From Stictocephala bisonia (taxonomy: Eukaryota > Arthropoda > Insecta > Hemiptera > Membracidae), in NCBI GenBank assembly GCA_035578905.1, contig JAQJVL010000784.1, forward strand, positions 124,001 to 188,000: a stretch of 64,000 nucleotides of DNA, given 5' to 3'. The position numbers were made by a program, and so were the translations under genes. Within the stretch, counting starts at the first letter, position 1; each line of letters begins with the position of its first letter. Below the pieces are notes generated by a model. It worked only from the letters and a program-made list of their open reading frames with translations. It was not told where the DNA came from and did no database searches. Shown here piece after piece: positions 1 to 11,487 of the stretch.

Positions 1-364
1 ATAAAGTTTATTTTATGCATTGATAAGTTATCTGATGAGCTCTAACACAGGAGTTTGCATAAGTGTTTTGTCGTCCAGCTCTTATCAAATAAATGTCCCT
101 TATTTTTTATTATTTACAACATTAGTGTCTTATTGGAAGGTAAAAGATATAATCTGACTTTCGAAAAATAAAACACCTTAACATTTACTTCAACGCATTA
201 ACTTAATGAAAAATTATTAATTGCAAAATGATATCCAGAAAAATGTAGTAAGTATAAATTTTAATTAATGTCATTGTAACGAAAGCGTACACTCAATTGT
301 GAATAAGAAAGAATTTGACAGCAGTGCCATCTGAGTTGGAAGTCTTCTTGCAGTTGTTTTATTA
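1..364. other. AT-rich, no feature seen
   Basis: Unannotated AT-rich sequence. The short open frame on the minus strand (271-468) runs into the dispersed hairpin repeat that follows and has no recognisable protein character. Confidence 0.5.
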
Positions 365-430
365 CAAGGAAATTGTTCTCCTGGCAATTTCCCACAGTGT
401 TTCCACTTAAAACGTCCCCCTTGTTTCCTC
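365..430 (+). repeat. Dispersed hairpin repeat, copy 1
   Basis: About 65 bp that recurs at 3264-3330. Both copies hold an inverted repeat, GGAAATTG and CAATTTCC around a short loop, followed by a shared block reading TTTCCACTTAAA and then a CGTCCCC motif. The flanks are not shared, so this is the conserved part of a dispersed repeat. Its class is unknown. Confidence 0.6.
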
Positions 431-584
431 CGTGTTAATTTTTTCATTACAGCTGACATAGGGAACAAGTGTATCCAATAATAACTGGATCTTTTCCAAA
501 ATAACTGACATTTGACCTATATACAATTATTACGAAGTTATATAGGCTTATACTCACAACAAATAAGCCTTAGTATGTATGTTT

Positions 585-1045
585 GCACTGGTAGCGCAGT
601 GCTGTAATCCATCTACTTAGGAACAAAGTATTGTGGTGATTGTAGACGATAGGTTCTATGCTCAGTCCTCTTAATACTGACACGGTGTCCTCTCAATGGT
701 TGCCATCAGCGTATACATAACTAGAGAGGTCTGAGGTTATAACACTGTTTACATGTTGGGTAGTAATCAGTGTTATTTAGGGGAGAGAAATGAGTACCAG
801 GCTTGTCAGTTAGCTTAAAATCAAACCAATGCCACGTGGTTTGGATTGCACGTAAAACTGTAGGTCCCTTAGTTACTTCTGATATTGGGCTAATTATAAA
901 TGACCCTTTGAGGAACAGTCGAATTCAGTTTTTTAAACAATACAGTCATTTATACTTATCCTATACTCATGTAATCATTCATATTTGCCTTAAATATACC
1001 CACAGAGTTGCGTCGGCGTCTCATATCTAAGAATCTTAAATGATA
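585..1045 (+). mobile_element. SINE-A, tRNA-derived, near full length
   Basis: A tRNA-like head has an A-box-like GGTAGCGCAGTG (590-600) and a degenerate B-box around AGGTTCTATGC (651-661), as in SINEs transcribed by RNA polymerase III. The body (about 700-1030) recurs at 1945-2195, 5950-6130, 16985-17310 and, inverted, at 10012-10300. Shared landmarks are TTGCCATC, a CACGTGG or TACGTGG block and a CATATCT...CGGCGTCT end. Copies differ considerably, so the family is old. Confidence 0.7.
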
Positions 1046-1281
1046 ATTAATAAATTATCTCCTAGATTTTAAATAAATTAAATAGCCTCTTTATGAATTT
1101 TACATTTATTTATGTTAATGGTATTAAAGTTTTCATTCAAACTCCTGGTAGTGGCTGTATTTGTCTACAAACTAAATTGAAATAATTTGTAATAAATTGA
1201 AAATGTAATACAATCACCAAATTATAAAATAATGACGGTACAAACAATAATAAATAGCACAAATAAGTTTGAACATTTTTT
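1046..1281. other. AT-rich spacer between SINEs
   Basis: Nothing supported beyond low-complexity AT-rich DNA. Confidence 0.5.
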
Positions 1282-1486
1282 AAGGAGAGACCGATCTCCT
1301 TCTTAACCTTATTCTGCCCATTCCCCATAGACTATTGATCTGTGCAAAGAACTTATTCAGACAGAGTAAAGGGGCGAGCCAGTATTTTCTGTTAAATCTT
1401 CCAGTCCAGGCCAGATTCGAACCAGAGCTATATCTAACCCAAGCTCAAAGTCCTGACGCCTTAGACCACTCGGCCACTGGCTTGCC
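1282..1486 (-). mobile_element. SINE-B, tRNA-derived, copy 1
   Basis: Reading the minus strand from 1486, there is an A-box-like TGGCCGAGTGGTCTAAGG (rc of about 1459-1476) and then an intact B-box GGTTCGAATC (rc of 1414-1423). This is the promoter arrangement of a tRNA-derived SINE; the class II tRNA head (Leu or Ser type) is inferred from GGCCGAG-GGTCTAAGGCG. The tail contains a CAGATCAATAGTCTAT block and ends near the inverted GGAGA...TCTCC motif. Related copies lie at 4890-5104, 14998-15130 and 35528-35744, all in the same orientation. Confidence 0.85.
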
Positions 1487-1944
1487 AATTAAATAACTAT
1501 AGTTTATTAAGACTTAAGGTCTAAAGTCTTTTTAAAAAGAGTATTTGCAGCCATAAATAAAACTTGTGTAGTTTATAATGAATCTCTTTACTTCATTTTA
1601 TTGGAATCTATTTATGAATCTTCATATACTAATATACACAAATATCTTCATACATACATCATAGTCTTCAATCTATTACACTATACTAATTACTAGCGCT
1701 ATAAAGAAAATAATTGAAATTGAACTAAACAAAGGGGCACAGATATGTTTTACTTGATTATTTTGAAAAGATCTTTAAACAGGTTTATGTATTTGTAGAA
1801 TGTTTTTAACACTTTAAGTTACTTATTGATAAACTAGCCACTGTTAGGGCTTAAGTTAGAGTCAAATACAGAAAGCTTTGGAAAGGCATTCCTGATTTTA
1901 CTCTTCTATGGTGACTTAAATATTTACTTATTTTACTTTTTTAT
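1487..1944. other. AT-rich, no feature seen
   Basis: No frame, RNA or repeat recognised. Confidence 0.5.
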
Positions 1945-2195
1945 TGCTGTTTATGTTGTGTGGTAGTCAGATATTGGGTAGGAGAGAGAACTGAGTGTCA
2001 GGTTTGTCGGTTAGCTGAAAATTATATCAACACTACGTGGTTCGGATTCCACGTAAAGCTGTCACTTAGTTGCCCTGGCTATTAGCGCTTTCTGAAGAAC
2101 AGTCTAACTTAGTAACAATGACTACATTCATTCATCTACACTCATCACATGCATTTGCCTCTCATATTCGCCCATATCTTAACGATCGGTAACTT
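1945..2195 (+). mobile_element. SINE-A fragment (5' truncated)
   Basis: Matches the body of the 585-1045 SINE: GGTAGTCAG, GAGAGAACTGAGTGTCAGG, TACGTGG, AACAATGACTAC and the CCATATCTTAACGATCGG end. The tRNA-like head is missing. Confidence 0.7.
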
Positions 2196-3263
2196 AATAA
2201 TGAATAAAACAATAATTAAATGTTATACATCAATCACTTTATATACACTAGTTAATGGCTAAACCAATTGTATTTTTATATATTTTGAAATCAGAAACAG
2301 ATATTTAAACAAAAGTAATTAAAATCTTATGGGTAAAATTACGTACAAAAGAAACCTAATAAATGTCTACTCAGTGTATATAACATGGTATATGTCTAAA
2401 ATGTTTGGAAAATAAAGAATGCATGTTTTGTGGTACAGTTATCTTTCATCTTTTTAAATTTGTAATATTAGATTATTCCTTTCGAAAAATATCTGCTTCT
2501 GGTGAATATTTTCTTGTATTTAAAATGTTACGTAAGCATGAAATTTCAATGTTCTATATTTACTTACCACTATATATTTTTTGAGTAATAAATACAAAAG
2601 ATAATATATTTATATTTTCGTTTTGTCTTTTGTGCAGAATTTTCATGCATTTTATGAAATATTAATAAAGTAATCATTAGTTTAATTTTTTACGATACAA
2701 TAATTAATAAATATTTAATGATAAATTGTATAACAAAGTTTTTAAAAATTTAAAAAAAATAATCTTTATAAAACTTTGATTTAAAAAAACCACCAAAAAC
2801 TTTACTTTCCGAAAAAATTGTAAACACGATAAATAGGAATAATTCAGATATGAATATTATATATTGGGCAATAAATATAAATGAAGACAATTTAATAAAG
2901 AGTACTAACCATTTTTACTAAGTTTTGGAATTTTAGGTTGACTTATTTATTTTCTGAATAAAATCAGCTGTAACAATTGGATTTCAACTAGACAGTTCTT
3001 TTTTTAAACAGTTAATTAATGTTGTTGGTGCATATTATTATGAAAACATTTATTGTTTTTGAAATATTTTTAAATTAAGAATAATAGATCTTTGGAACTT
3101 AGAAATTAATCCTGTTTATTCAACACAGAAATATTCCTAAGGTTCCTTCGTGAATATATTAATTTTTAATGGCAAACTAAACCGACCTGACGACTATAAA
3201 TCGCCCTTTCCCTCTGTAAAAGCTAAAATAATACTGAGTTACACGTTTCTGTCCTGTTTTTTA
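2196..3263. other. AT-rich, no feature seen
   Basis: About 1 kb of very AT-rich sequence with frequent stops in all frames and no recognisable repeat. Confidence 0.5.
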
Positions 3264-3330
3264 TCCGGGAAATTGTTCTCCTGCCAATTTCCCTCTGTGT
3301 TTTCCACTTAAAGCGTCCCCATTGTTTCCT
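3264..3330 (+). repeat. Dispersed hairpin repeat, copy 2
   Basis: Second copy of the 365-430 repeat, same orientation, with the same GGAAATTG/CAATTTCC stem. Confidence 0.6.
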
Positions 3331-3755
3331 TTTACTGTGCTACATCTCTTGCAAGTCATGGTTGGAAAAACAGGTGTAATATAATCTTTCTTCCTTTCTA
3401 TTTGCAATACACCTTTGAGTGTTTTTATTTCGTAAGGCACTTACTTAATTCATACTTTCATGAAACTCAAGCAATTTGAGTTATCATTTCTTATTTATTA
3501 CTAACAAAACGTGGTAGTGAATGAGTTAAATTTTTTCTGTGTTTTCAAACTAAACTAACTCGTAGTACATGCAAGCAATTGAATAAATTTTGAAATTACC
3601 TAGTAATTGCTTTTAAATATACGTGGAATCAATTACACATTTATAAATTTATTTTGAATGAATATAATTTTCGTGTACGTTTTAAATTAATTAAAGTTGA
3701 CGTTAATATGCTATACACATTATAAATAGATGCTTCATTAAATTATTGCATTACT

Positions 3756-3758
<3 letters not shown>
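3331..3758. other. AT-rich, no feature seen
   Basis: No supported feature. Confidence 0.5.

Positions 3759-3797
<39 letters not shown>
3759..3797. repeat. (AT)n microsatellite
   Basis: Pure alternating AT of about 39 bp. Confidence 0.95.
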
Positions 3798-3800
<3 letters not shown>

Positions 3801-3879
3801 TTATTCTTAAGATTATGTTAAATTTATTACATTACTATGTACTATATACTAATTTATTTGATGTATCACATGTTACAGT

Positions 3880-3975
3880 TAAGATGGACCCCGCTGACAA
3901 GTATTATTTGTTACTTAGCGGGGCCATAATTATGTAAAATTTTTCGAATAAACTTATTCTTATTCTTATATATAT
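3880..3975 (+). mobile_element. Probable LINE 3' end (hairpin plus tail)
   Basis: GATGGACCCCGCTGACAAG leads into a stem of CCCCGCT (889-895 of the 3 kb block) with AGCGGGG (917-923). An AATAAA (3947-3952) and a CTTATT-type short repeat tail follow. A compact hairpin followed by AATAAA and a simple tail is typical of insect non-LTR retrotransposon 3' ends. No reverse transcriptase remains upstream, so the class is inferred from the tail alone. Confidence 0.45.
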
Positions 3976-4489
3976 ATATCATAGATCTCAATTTAAACTT
4001 AATCTATAAAAGATAAATAGTTCAGTTGTTATCACTGAACCACATATCTTTTTTTTTAAAGATTTTAGAAAGAGATAAATATTTAAGTACAAACTTATTA
4101 GGATGAAAGTAAAGGTTGGACTCTGTATCAAAAGTGGGAATTAGATACAGGTAAGAGTATAAAGGATTAGTTGAGTGATGTAAAAAGAGAGTAAGTGTCA
4201 CAGTCAGTTGTCTATTAATCAACCGACAGTCCCTTTTTACGCTACAGGGTGGTTCTCTACGTTTGCTCACTTTTCATTCTCTTCATGGTTCTCTCTAAAC
4301 CAGCACATCAATATAAAAGGTAAGATTACTGGCACTAGATACCGAATTTGTATAGTCTAGAAATCCCTACGAGTCTACTTTAGTGGAATGGAACGTAGTG
4401 TAAAACGTGTCAGAGTTAGTAAAATTGCCTTAAACATTTCACAGTTAAAACTAAATTAGCCCAGTTCTTTCGAATAAATTATTAAATAA
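3976..4489. other. AT-rich, no feature seen
   Basis: A minus-strand open frame of 82 codons (4022-4270) has no protein-like features and is not called as a gene. Confidence 0.5.
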
Positions 4490-4710
4490 AAATAATTCCA
4501 GTGTTACTCTTAAGGAAAAAAGGACGCGTTGAGAGGCTAAATCTACCCCTTTACGAATTGAAAATCGAGAAATATTTTCTTATTGGGTATTTATGATATA
4601 AAAGCTAACATCCCTTCAAAGTTCATCAACATCTGTTTTCTGGTTCCGGGGAATTTATGATTATTGAATACATCATTTTGAATTATGTATATTAAGATAC
4701 GACCGTTCAT
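4490..4710 (+). mobile_element. RTE-like tail repeat, copy 1
   Basis: Begins near GTGTTACTCTTAAGG and includes GTTGAGAGGCTAAA, TACCCCTTT and a TCAACATCTGTTTTCTGGTT block. The same layout occurs at 12940-13150 and 49279-49500. The block resembling 'ATTAAAAT...TCTGTGGTTTTTGAGAT' with a TATATATA-type end is common at the 3' ends of insect RTE-like LINEs and their short derivatives; the class is an inference. Confidence 0.5.
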
Positions 4711-4889
4711 TATGAATGTTTTCATTGAACTTGAATGAGATCACTCAATATCTCTGTCCATGTATGAGGTGAGAGTGAATATAGGTAGTAATTCTGTTTA
4801 AAAGTAAAAACTTTATCATTATACCCCCACCCTTATTATAATGCAATTATTATTTCAACTGTTATAAATATTTACTATTTTTAATAAAA

Positions 4890-5104
4890 AAAAGATACCG
4901 ATTGTTAACCTTACTCTCCTCATTCCCCATAGACTATTTATCTGTGCTGGAAATTTATCAGACAGAGTAAGGGGGAGAACCGCTACAATTGAAGGTGTGT
5001 ATTACTGATAAAAACTAACAGTCAAGGCCAGAACTCTAACCAGTTCTCTCTCCCACTCACGTACAAAGTCCTGACGCCTTAGACCACTGGGCTACTGGCT
5101 TGTG
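4890..5104 (-). mobile_element. SINE-B, tRNA-derived, copy 2
   Basis: Same structure as 1282-1486. The A-box side reads CCTTAGACCACTGGGC on the plus strand, and the B-box is mutated (TCTAACC in place of TTCGAACC). The tail retains CCCATAGACTATTTATCTGTGC and CAGACAGAGTAAGGGG. Confidence 0.8.
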
Positions 5105-5578
5105 TAGGTGTTTTACAAATAAAACAAACATTGTACTTTACAATAATAAGTATTTAATATCAGATTACAGAAATTATAGAAACTTGTACATAGACTTGAG
5201 AAGCCATCTTGTGCAGGGTTCTGACTCAATGAAAAAGACATTAACCAGATGTACAGTCTAATAGAAAATCAGTCTAGAGTAATAATGCCACTTTAAGTAG
5301 TCATTTCTCCATAACGAGTTTTCCCTTTTTACCTCAACAAATATGTAACTTACAAGAAGTCTCACTTTTAATACAAACGTTTTCAAAAATGATTTTTCAT
5401 CGGACACACTTAAAGTCCTTCGTGAATGATGAATTCATGTTCGTATGAACCCGATAATTCAGCAGGATGGTTCGTAAACGTGGGCTGGATTGTACTGGTG
5501 TCGTAAGTTGATTTCGGTTAAGGGATACCTCGTTGGAAAAGGCAACCCTTATTATTTATCATAATACCCTGTATTTAC
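5105..5578. other. No feature seen
   Basis: Unannotated. From about 5400 onward base composition becomes visibly less AT-rich, leading into the candidate exon. Confidence 0.4.
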
Positions 5579-5807
5579 CTTTTGTTCCGTACGTCTAAAA
5601 CATACGTTCTTCCTCCGACGCACGGCTGATGGTAGGAGGTACATAATGGCCACGAGTACGTAACGAAATGAAAGGGGCTCCTTCCGATGTCCAAGGTCGT
5701 ACAAAGGGTCCTTGATTGACTGATACTACTAAAGGGCGAGGGAGGTGAGATATGAGTCCAGTAATTGAGCGTGTCCTGAATGCAGCGCCTTCCTGTCTCG
5801 CTCTCCC
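5579..5807 (-). other. GC-richer block, candidate exon (unproven)
   Basis: About 229 bp of near-even base composition inside AT-rich DNA. On the minus strand it is bounded upstream by a pyrimidine-rich tract ending in TAG (5808-5810) and downstream by AAAAG|GTAAATAC (GT at 5578-5577), which look like a splice acceptor and donor. One frame is open across the whole block; a second is open from the acceptor to near 5597. Neither translation resembles a family I recognise. It could equally be a fragment of an unknown repeat. Confidence 0.25.
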
Positions 5808-5949
5808 CTAACATTAGATGTAAGTAACAACGAGAAGAAAATAAAACATTGTTAGGTTCATTATGATTGAAAAGGGTAAAGAAACTAAATACTAGCAGTT
5901 ATTTGATGATAAATTATATTATATTTTATTACATCATATTATATTCCAT

Positions 5950-6130
5950 GTAAATTCTGTTGGTATCTTAGCCACCCTGTCCATGAGCTATTAAATAAAT
6001 GGACCTTTCTGAGCATAAGTCGAATTCAGTTAGTAACTAGACTACACAGGTCAACCACACTCATGCAATCAGTCATATTAGTCTTAAAAAACGCACTGAG
6101 TTTGTATCACGGTCTCATATCTCAGTATAA
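5950..6130 (+). mobile_element. SINE-A fragment
   Basis: Matches the 3' half of the 585-1045 SINE, including AAGTCGAATTCAGTTAGTAAC, CACTCATGCAATCA and TCTCATATCT. The head is missing. Confidence 0.6.
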
Positions 6131-6649
6131 TGGGAGCTGGATGAAGTGCGAAAATATTTTCATCAGTTTAATTGTGTTTTTTATTCCTTTAAAACCATTC
6201 TAAAAAGTACTATACCTAAATAAGTAAGGTTTGCTTATTCATGGGAAGGTTGTTATTCAGACCAGGTATTCAAATATACTGGTAATTAAAATAATTTATC
6301 TTGTAAAATGCATGTGTAAATCAAATTGTTTCAAATTCTCTTTCTGTTATAAATCGATAAATAATTGTATAACAATTTTAATTTTTATACACCACATAAA
6401 TTATACATTTTCGAACAAAACATGTTTTTAAGCAACTGAACTTTCACACACTTTATATGAATATGTATACAGTAAAGGATTATTAAATACGAAGTAAATT
6501 AATCAGTTTTCTATTACAAAAGATTATGTATACATAAGTTAACATCGTCCTGACATTGCAAGTTAACCCTTCCGTGATATTCCTGTTTTTTAAGTATAGT
6601 GCCACTAGGCTTATCTAAAGTAGAAAGTGTCTGTACATCCAAAGTAAAA
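6131..6649. other. AT-rich, no feature seen
   Basis: A 66-codon open frame (6231-6431) has biased AT-driven composition and is not called. Confidence 0.5.
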
Positions 6650-7025
6650 ATATCCCAGTGACTCCAAGAGTGTGTAAACACATCTAGAGAACAGATTCGA
6701 CGATATCGTTGTACACTCAATGTAACTTTGTGCCAGTGACTCCAAGAGTGTGTAAACACATCTAGAGAACAGACACGACGAGATCAGCAGTAGACACAAG
6801 GTAAACTTGTACTAGTGAGCCCACGACGTAACACATCTAGAGAACAGACCCAACAAGATCGGCTTTAGACTCAAAGTTAACCTGTGCCAGAGAGTCCAGG
6901 ACTGTGTAAACACAACTAGAGATCAGACCCCACGAGATCGGCTGTAGACACAAGGTAAACTTTAGCCAGTGAGTCCAGGTCGTTGTGTAAACATAACTAG
7001 AGAACAGAGCCCACGAAATCAGAGA
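6650..7025. repeat. Minisatellite, about 77-80 bp x 5
   Basis: Five units start near 6652, 6731, 6811, 6886 and 6963. Each contains GCCAGTGAGTCCA-type sequence, GTGTAAACAC, then TCTAGAGAACAGA, then a CACGAGATC block and a TAGACACAAGGTAAACT block. The first two units are almost identical over the opening 50 bp; the others are more diverged. The minus-strand open frames here come from the repeat and are not genes. Confidence 0.9.
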
Positions 7026-8619
7026 CTCGTTATCTAAAACGAAAATGATAAAGCAAAGTACATTTTGTATTCAGGGCCAACCTGTGCGTGATAGCACTGC
7101 GGTAACAGAGGCTGTTTGTTGGGAAATGGACCGATGAATAAATTGTGTTTTCTCGCTCAAATCAGTAGCCTCATATTTTGTATTCGCTTTCATTAATTGT
7201 GTACAATAATGTTAAACATTTTTTTTTTAATTTATTTTTCGAACGTTCAACTTAAGTGGGTTAGTAAAATGTACAACTTGTGTTTGATACAGTTTAAAGC
7301 CTATCAAGTTCTTTATTATTTTGGAATAATATATTCTGATTCTCAATACATAATATAGAACTTGGTTTATTTATTCAAACATAACAATGATTGAATTGAA
7401 GTTCGTTTACACTATTTATACAATTAAAAGTGTAACTATACACTTTCTTGCCACCTCTTAAAATACGATTGCTATTGAAAAAGTGGTGAAAATTTATTTC
7501 ATAATTTTAACCACGGAAAACTTGTTTTTTTCCGAAATATCGAAAACTGGTTTTTAATCTGATAGTGAAAAAAAACGCTTTTAAAAAAATTGTTATTTTT
7601 CAACAGTTTTTTTCTCATTTTAATTTTTTATGCCAATCGAGAATATCTAATGGTTTTTCAATGAAATTATTTTTCGGCTCGAAAATAGTCTTTTTACTTG
7701 CCTAACAAAACATTACCTAACCTATCCTAATTGTCTATTTACTCATCAAAAAATTTGTATTTTGTGGCCTGTTGGTCGTACCTCCGGTGAAAATATTAGT
7801 GAATTCAGTTTTTGTGGTTAATATTTGGTGTTTGTTTATAATAATCGCATGATGATTCATGATTCACTTGGAAAGTAGTTTTCCGTTGTACCTCGATAAA
7901 TAATTGTTAAAGACCAAAAAGTTTTCAAATTCAAAGGAATATGATATGTCAAAAATACTAAAGTTTATAACATTTTTTTTTTCGAATTTTTCGTTAAAAT
8001 ATGGAATATTTGTATAAAAAATCATATCTCATGGAAAAATATGATTTTTCAGGTAAAGTTTCAAAATGTTGTTACGTAGTAAGAAAGTGTATATAAAAAT
8101 TTAAAGTACATTTACATTAGACTTCCTAAAGGACGATTCTGAGGATAGATTAAATTAGTAATAGGGTTCTTCACCCAAGTAATTAAGTTTCACCCAAATA
8201 CTTTTGTCTAAGTATTGGTATAATATTCATTTCTACGTATATTGTACTTAGTAAAACAGTGTTTGCTCTTACATTATTTGTTTTACTTCAATAGGAGGGT
8301 ATTTTAATATAAGATGTATTTTCAAAAACACAATAAGCTTATTGAATATCTCTATATAAATAATATTCCTTGCTAAATGAAGATACTCAGAAAACACAAA
8401 GTGGCACAGTTTCTGGGACAAAAATCATACAATTATTAACTTACTAAATACTGTTGATAAAATGTTGGTTTACATACTTAAATAAGCTAAATTCGTTTAA
8501 ATTATTCCATGCAAGCAAGGTGTATGATGAGACAATATTCAGAATTATTCCTCTTGGTCCATTGAAGTATTTAGGGACCATACGCCACCGGTGTTCAAAA
8601 TATTTTTTTTAAATATATA
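7026..8619. other. AT-rich, no feature seen
   Basis: 1.6 kb with many homopolymer runs and no open frame, RNA or recognisable repeat. Confidence 0.5.
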
Positions 8620-9792
8620 CAGGGTGACAATTAAGTCTAAGAACGACTTTATAACTTTTAAACGACAAGAGATATCACAACCAAATTTGGCATATCGTTA
8701 CTGGTAACAGTAAGGTACTTTTCTGTGTATATGGTGATCAGATGTCACATTTAGGGAACGGCCCGTTAGGAGTAAGACGAAAATCTGTAATGACAGCCTA
8801 TGTTGAGCTGTACATAATTTTAAAGGTCTAGTTGAGCTGAAAACAATTCCGCAAACCAGACTTCAAAAGGTTGATCCAATCAGAAGAAATTGCTGTTCAA
8901 AGTTTTACAAATGTTAAATACATTGTAGGCTACTTACGAATAACAGAAAGTTACAATTTAAGTACAAAGTTGAAGGGAATACTTACTGGGGAATACCTGA
9001 AGGGAAATTTAAATGCCTACAAGTATCAAGATATGCTCCAAAATGAGTTAGTCCCTGCCCTACGAACTAATCTTGGCGCTGACTTCCAAACATGTTTTTT
9101 TCCAACAAAACGGGTGACCGTTACACTACGGTGTTCAAGTGAGGCAATACTTAGATAAAGTATTCCGTTACAGATAGATTAGAAGACGTGCAGCGATTGA
9201 GTGGCTGACTCGTTCCCCTGAACTTAATCCACTGGACTACTTTTTATGGGGCTACCTCAACGACAACGTTTATGAAACTCAGTTGATCTTTCAGCTGAGT
9301 TTCATCACGGGATAGCTCAAGCTGTTCCATGAGAATACATATAAAAAGCAGTAGCCAGCTTTTATAACCGATTAGCACATTGAGCACATTGCCAGGCGGC
9401 CAACGGGGAACATTTTGAACACCTAATTTGAAAGGAGTTCAGAAAGTATTCCCTTCAACGTGTAACTTTATGTTATTCGTAAGTGAAATGTATTAAACAT
9501 TTTTAAAGCTTTAAACAGCAATTACTTCCAACTGTATCAACCTTTTGAATTCCAGTTTGCGGCATTGTTTTTAGTTTAACTAGACCTTTAATATGATGTA
9601 CAACTCAACATAGGCTGTCATTAAGGATTTTCTTCATACTCCTAACGGGCCGTCCCCCAAAAGGTGACATCTGATCACCATGTATAAAGAAAAGTAGCTT
9701 ACTTTTACCAGTAACGGTATGCAAAATTTGGTTGTGATATCTCTTGTCGTTTAAAAGTTATAAAGTCGTCCTAAGACTTAATTGTCACCTTG
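8620..9792 (+). mobile_element. Decayed Tc1/mariner-type transposon with long TIRs
   Basis: Starts CAGGGTGACAATTAAGTC after a TA (8618-8619) and ends with the near complement GACTTAATTGTCACCTTG. The inverted arms remain alignable for about 370 bp each (8620-8990 against 9430-9792), including ACGACAAGAGATATCACAAC and GGTGATCAGATGTCAC. The right flank is CA where TA would be expected, probably mutated. The middle holds the transposase remnant listed separately. Length and TA preference fit the IS630-Tc1-mariner superfamily. Confidence 0.85.
9000..9431 (+). pseudogene. Mariner-type transposase C-terminal remnant
   Basis: The clearest part (about 9196-9285) translates to IEWLTRSPELNPLDYFLWGY, the conserved C-terminal catalytic block of insect mariner-like transposases; the last catalytic acidic residue is the D in NPLDYF. 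Near the end (about 9340-9431) the frame gives FYNRLAH, then HCQAANGEHFEHLI and a stop, a typical C-terminus of this group. An upstream frame (8871-9158) begins in the inverted repeat and covers a YQDMLQNELVPAL segment. Frameshifts and an in-frame stop separate the pieces, and the N-terminal DNA-binding half is gone. It cannot encode a working enzyme. Confidence 0.85.
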
Positions 9793-10011
9793 CATATATA
9801 CAAGTTACATTACAACTTAAAAATTGTAGAAAGTTTGAATTAAATAATTCAAAGCTAAGAAAAGAAACTCTATAACAACCCCTCAGGAACAACAGATTCC
9901 TGAAACACCCCGTAACAACAATCGGGGAGTCAATTTGTCGAGTACTGTACATTCCTTATGTACCTTAGATCTTTTAGAAGTTCAACCTGACCCAGAGCCA
10001 GAAGTGTTTAT
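9793..10011. other. No feature seen
   Basis: Spacer between the transposon and the next SINE. Confidence 0.4.
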
Positions 10012-10300
10012 TTTATTTATTTTTATTTATTCATAAGACGCCGATCGTCAAAATATGGGCGAATATGGATTTCGAATGAGTGTGCTGAGTGTTGATGAGC
10101 GAATGTAGTCATTGTTACAAACTAAGGCCGACTATTCCTTAGAAAGTGTCATTAATTAATAGCCCAATGACAAATGAACAGCCGGTGGTTATCAGCTGAT
10201 CCTTCTCAAAATGTATTATGACTCTGATTGGGATCGAACTGACAACATTTAGCACATGAAGCTGGGATTGAACCATCTACGCTACCGACCAATTAGTGTA
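10012..10300 (-). mobile_element. SINE-A, inverted copy with head
   Basis: Read on the minus strand it starts near 10300 with an A-box-like GGTAGCGTAGATGG and a B-box-like CAGTTCGATCCC (rc of about 10229-10240). It ends with CGATCGGCGTCTTATGAATAA and an AT-rich tail. The body matches the 585-1045 and 16985-17310 copies. Confidence 0.7.
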
Positions 10301-10400
10301 GGTAGTTGGTGACGGTAGAATGATCAATGAGTGTAGGAAGAAGGGGAGGTGGTAGTTGACGACCTTATAGCATGGAGTGTGAATTGTTAGAGCATTGCTA

Positions 10401-10521
10401 GGTCAGATTCCGTTATGTGCCCCCCAAATACAATTAGGTTAGGTTAAGTTAGGTTTGGTTAAATGATTACAGCTGAATAACATAGTTTCTATCTGGGGAG
10501 GCATGTAACGGAATCTTACCC
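10401..10521. repeat. Short foldback repeat with GGTTA core
   Basis: The ends are near complements: GGTCAGATTCCGTTATGTGC at the left, and GCATGTAACGGAATCTTACC at the right. The interior (about 10434-10462) is a run of AGGTTA-type repeats. It looks like a miniature foldback element that has taken up insect telomere-like sequence. Confidence 0.65.
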
Positions 10522-11487
10522 ATGGATTAAGTTATTCTGTTTTGCCTAGAAGAACCAAGTATATCGACAACTGTTATTACACCATTTTAATATAATTAAT
10601 TATGATAAAAATTAAGAAATAGACAAATAAACATTATTTTTCTAATTTTACATACAAAAGCTATGTCATTTAAGATGGACATAACAATTATAATTATCAT
10701 TACTTATACGTATTCTATTGCTGACCCATTTTGGTAAGAAATATTCGTATATTATTTATTCTGGTACTGGAGAGGGACTCATTACGATTAATTATACATT
10801 TCATTAAGTACACGTCTCTACTAAATATTTATACTCTCTGTAATTACTCTGATTATATCTTGTGGTATTACTAAACTTGAATGTGGACAACAATGACAAT
10901 AATTACGTCACGTAGTTAGTAAACTAATTAAGCTACAATATGCAAATTAATACTAATTAATGTATAGCCATAGATGATTGGTTTCACAACTCATTCTCGT
11001 TTACATAAAGCACGTGACTTCGACTTTCGTAATTTTAATGATTTACTTATTTTTGTATTTAATATATTTACAGTAAAATGTACAGGCAACATATGTCAAG
11101 AAGAAAAATAGAGAAATAATTATTATTTTTTCTAAAAACATACAGTATAAATACAAGAATACATCATTTGGCACAACATTGCTCATACGTGAACCAAGAT
11201 AGACTGAAAATAAACAATACATAAAAGAACAAAATTGCACATTCATAATGCCAAGACAGACCTTAATAAAAATTCTAACTCATTCATCAGATACATAAAT
11301 TTCTTAACTAACAATAATAAATTCAAAATTTTGAGAACTAATGCCTGTTCGTAAGTTTTGAAAACTCAGCAATTTATGTCAAGTTACTAAACAATTTTAT
11401 TACACCTATAGTATTTAGTTTCTAGACTTTAATCCATATAATATACAATAATAAAACAAACAAAACATGAAATATAATACGTACAAC
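10522..11487. other. AT-rich, no feature seen
   Basis: No supported feature in about 1 kb. Confidence 0.5.

Noticed and set aside
1459..1476. Possible functional tRNA genes at the SINE heads (1.5, 5.1, 14.4, 35.7, 59.9 kb)
   Set aside because: Each has A and B box likeness but lacks a complete cloverleaf with paired acceptor stem, and is joined to a long shared body as in SINEs.
3746..3937. 63-codon frame over the (AT)n run
   Set aside because: First third is the IY repeat from the microsatellite; the remainder is the LINE-tail hairpin.
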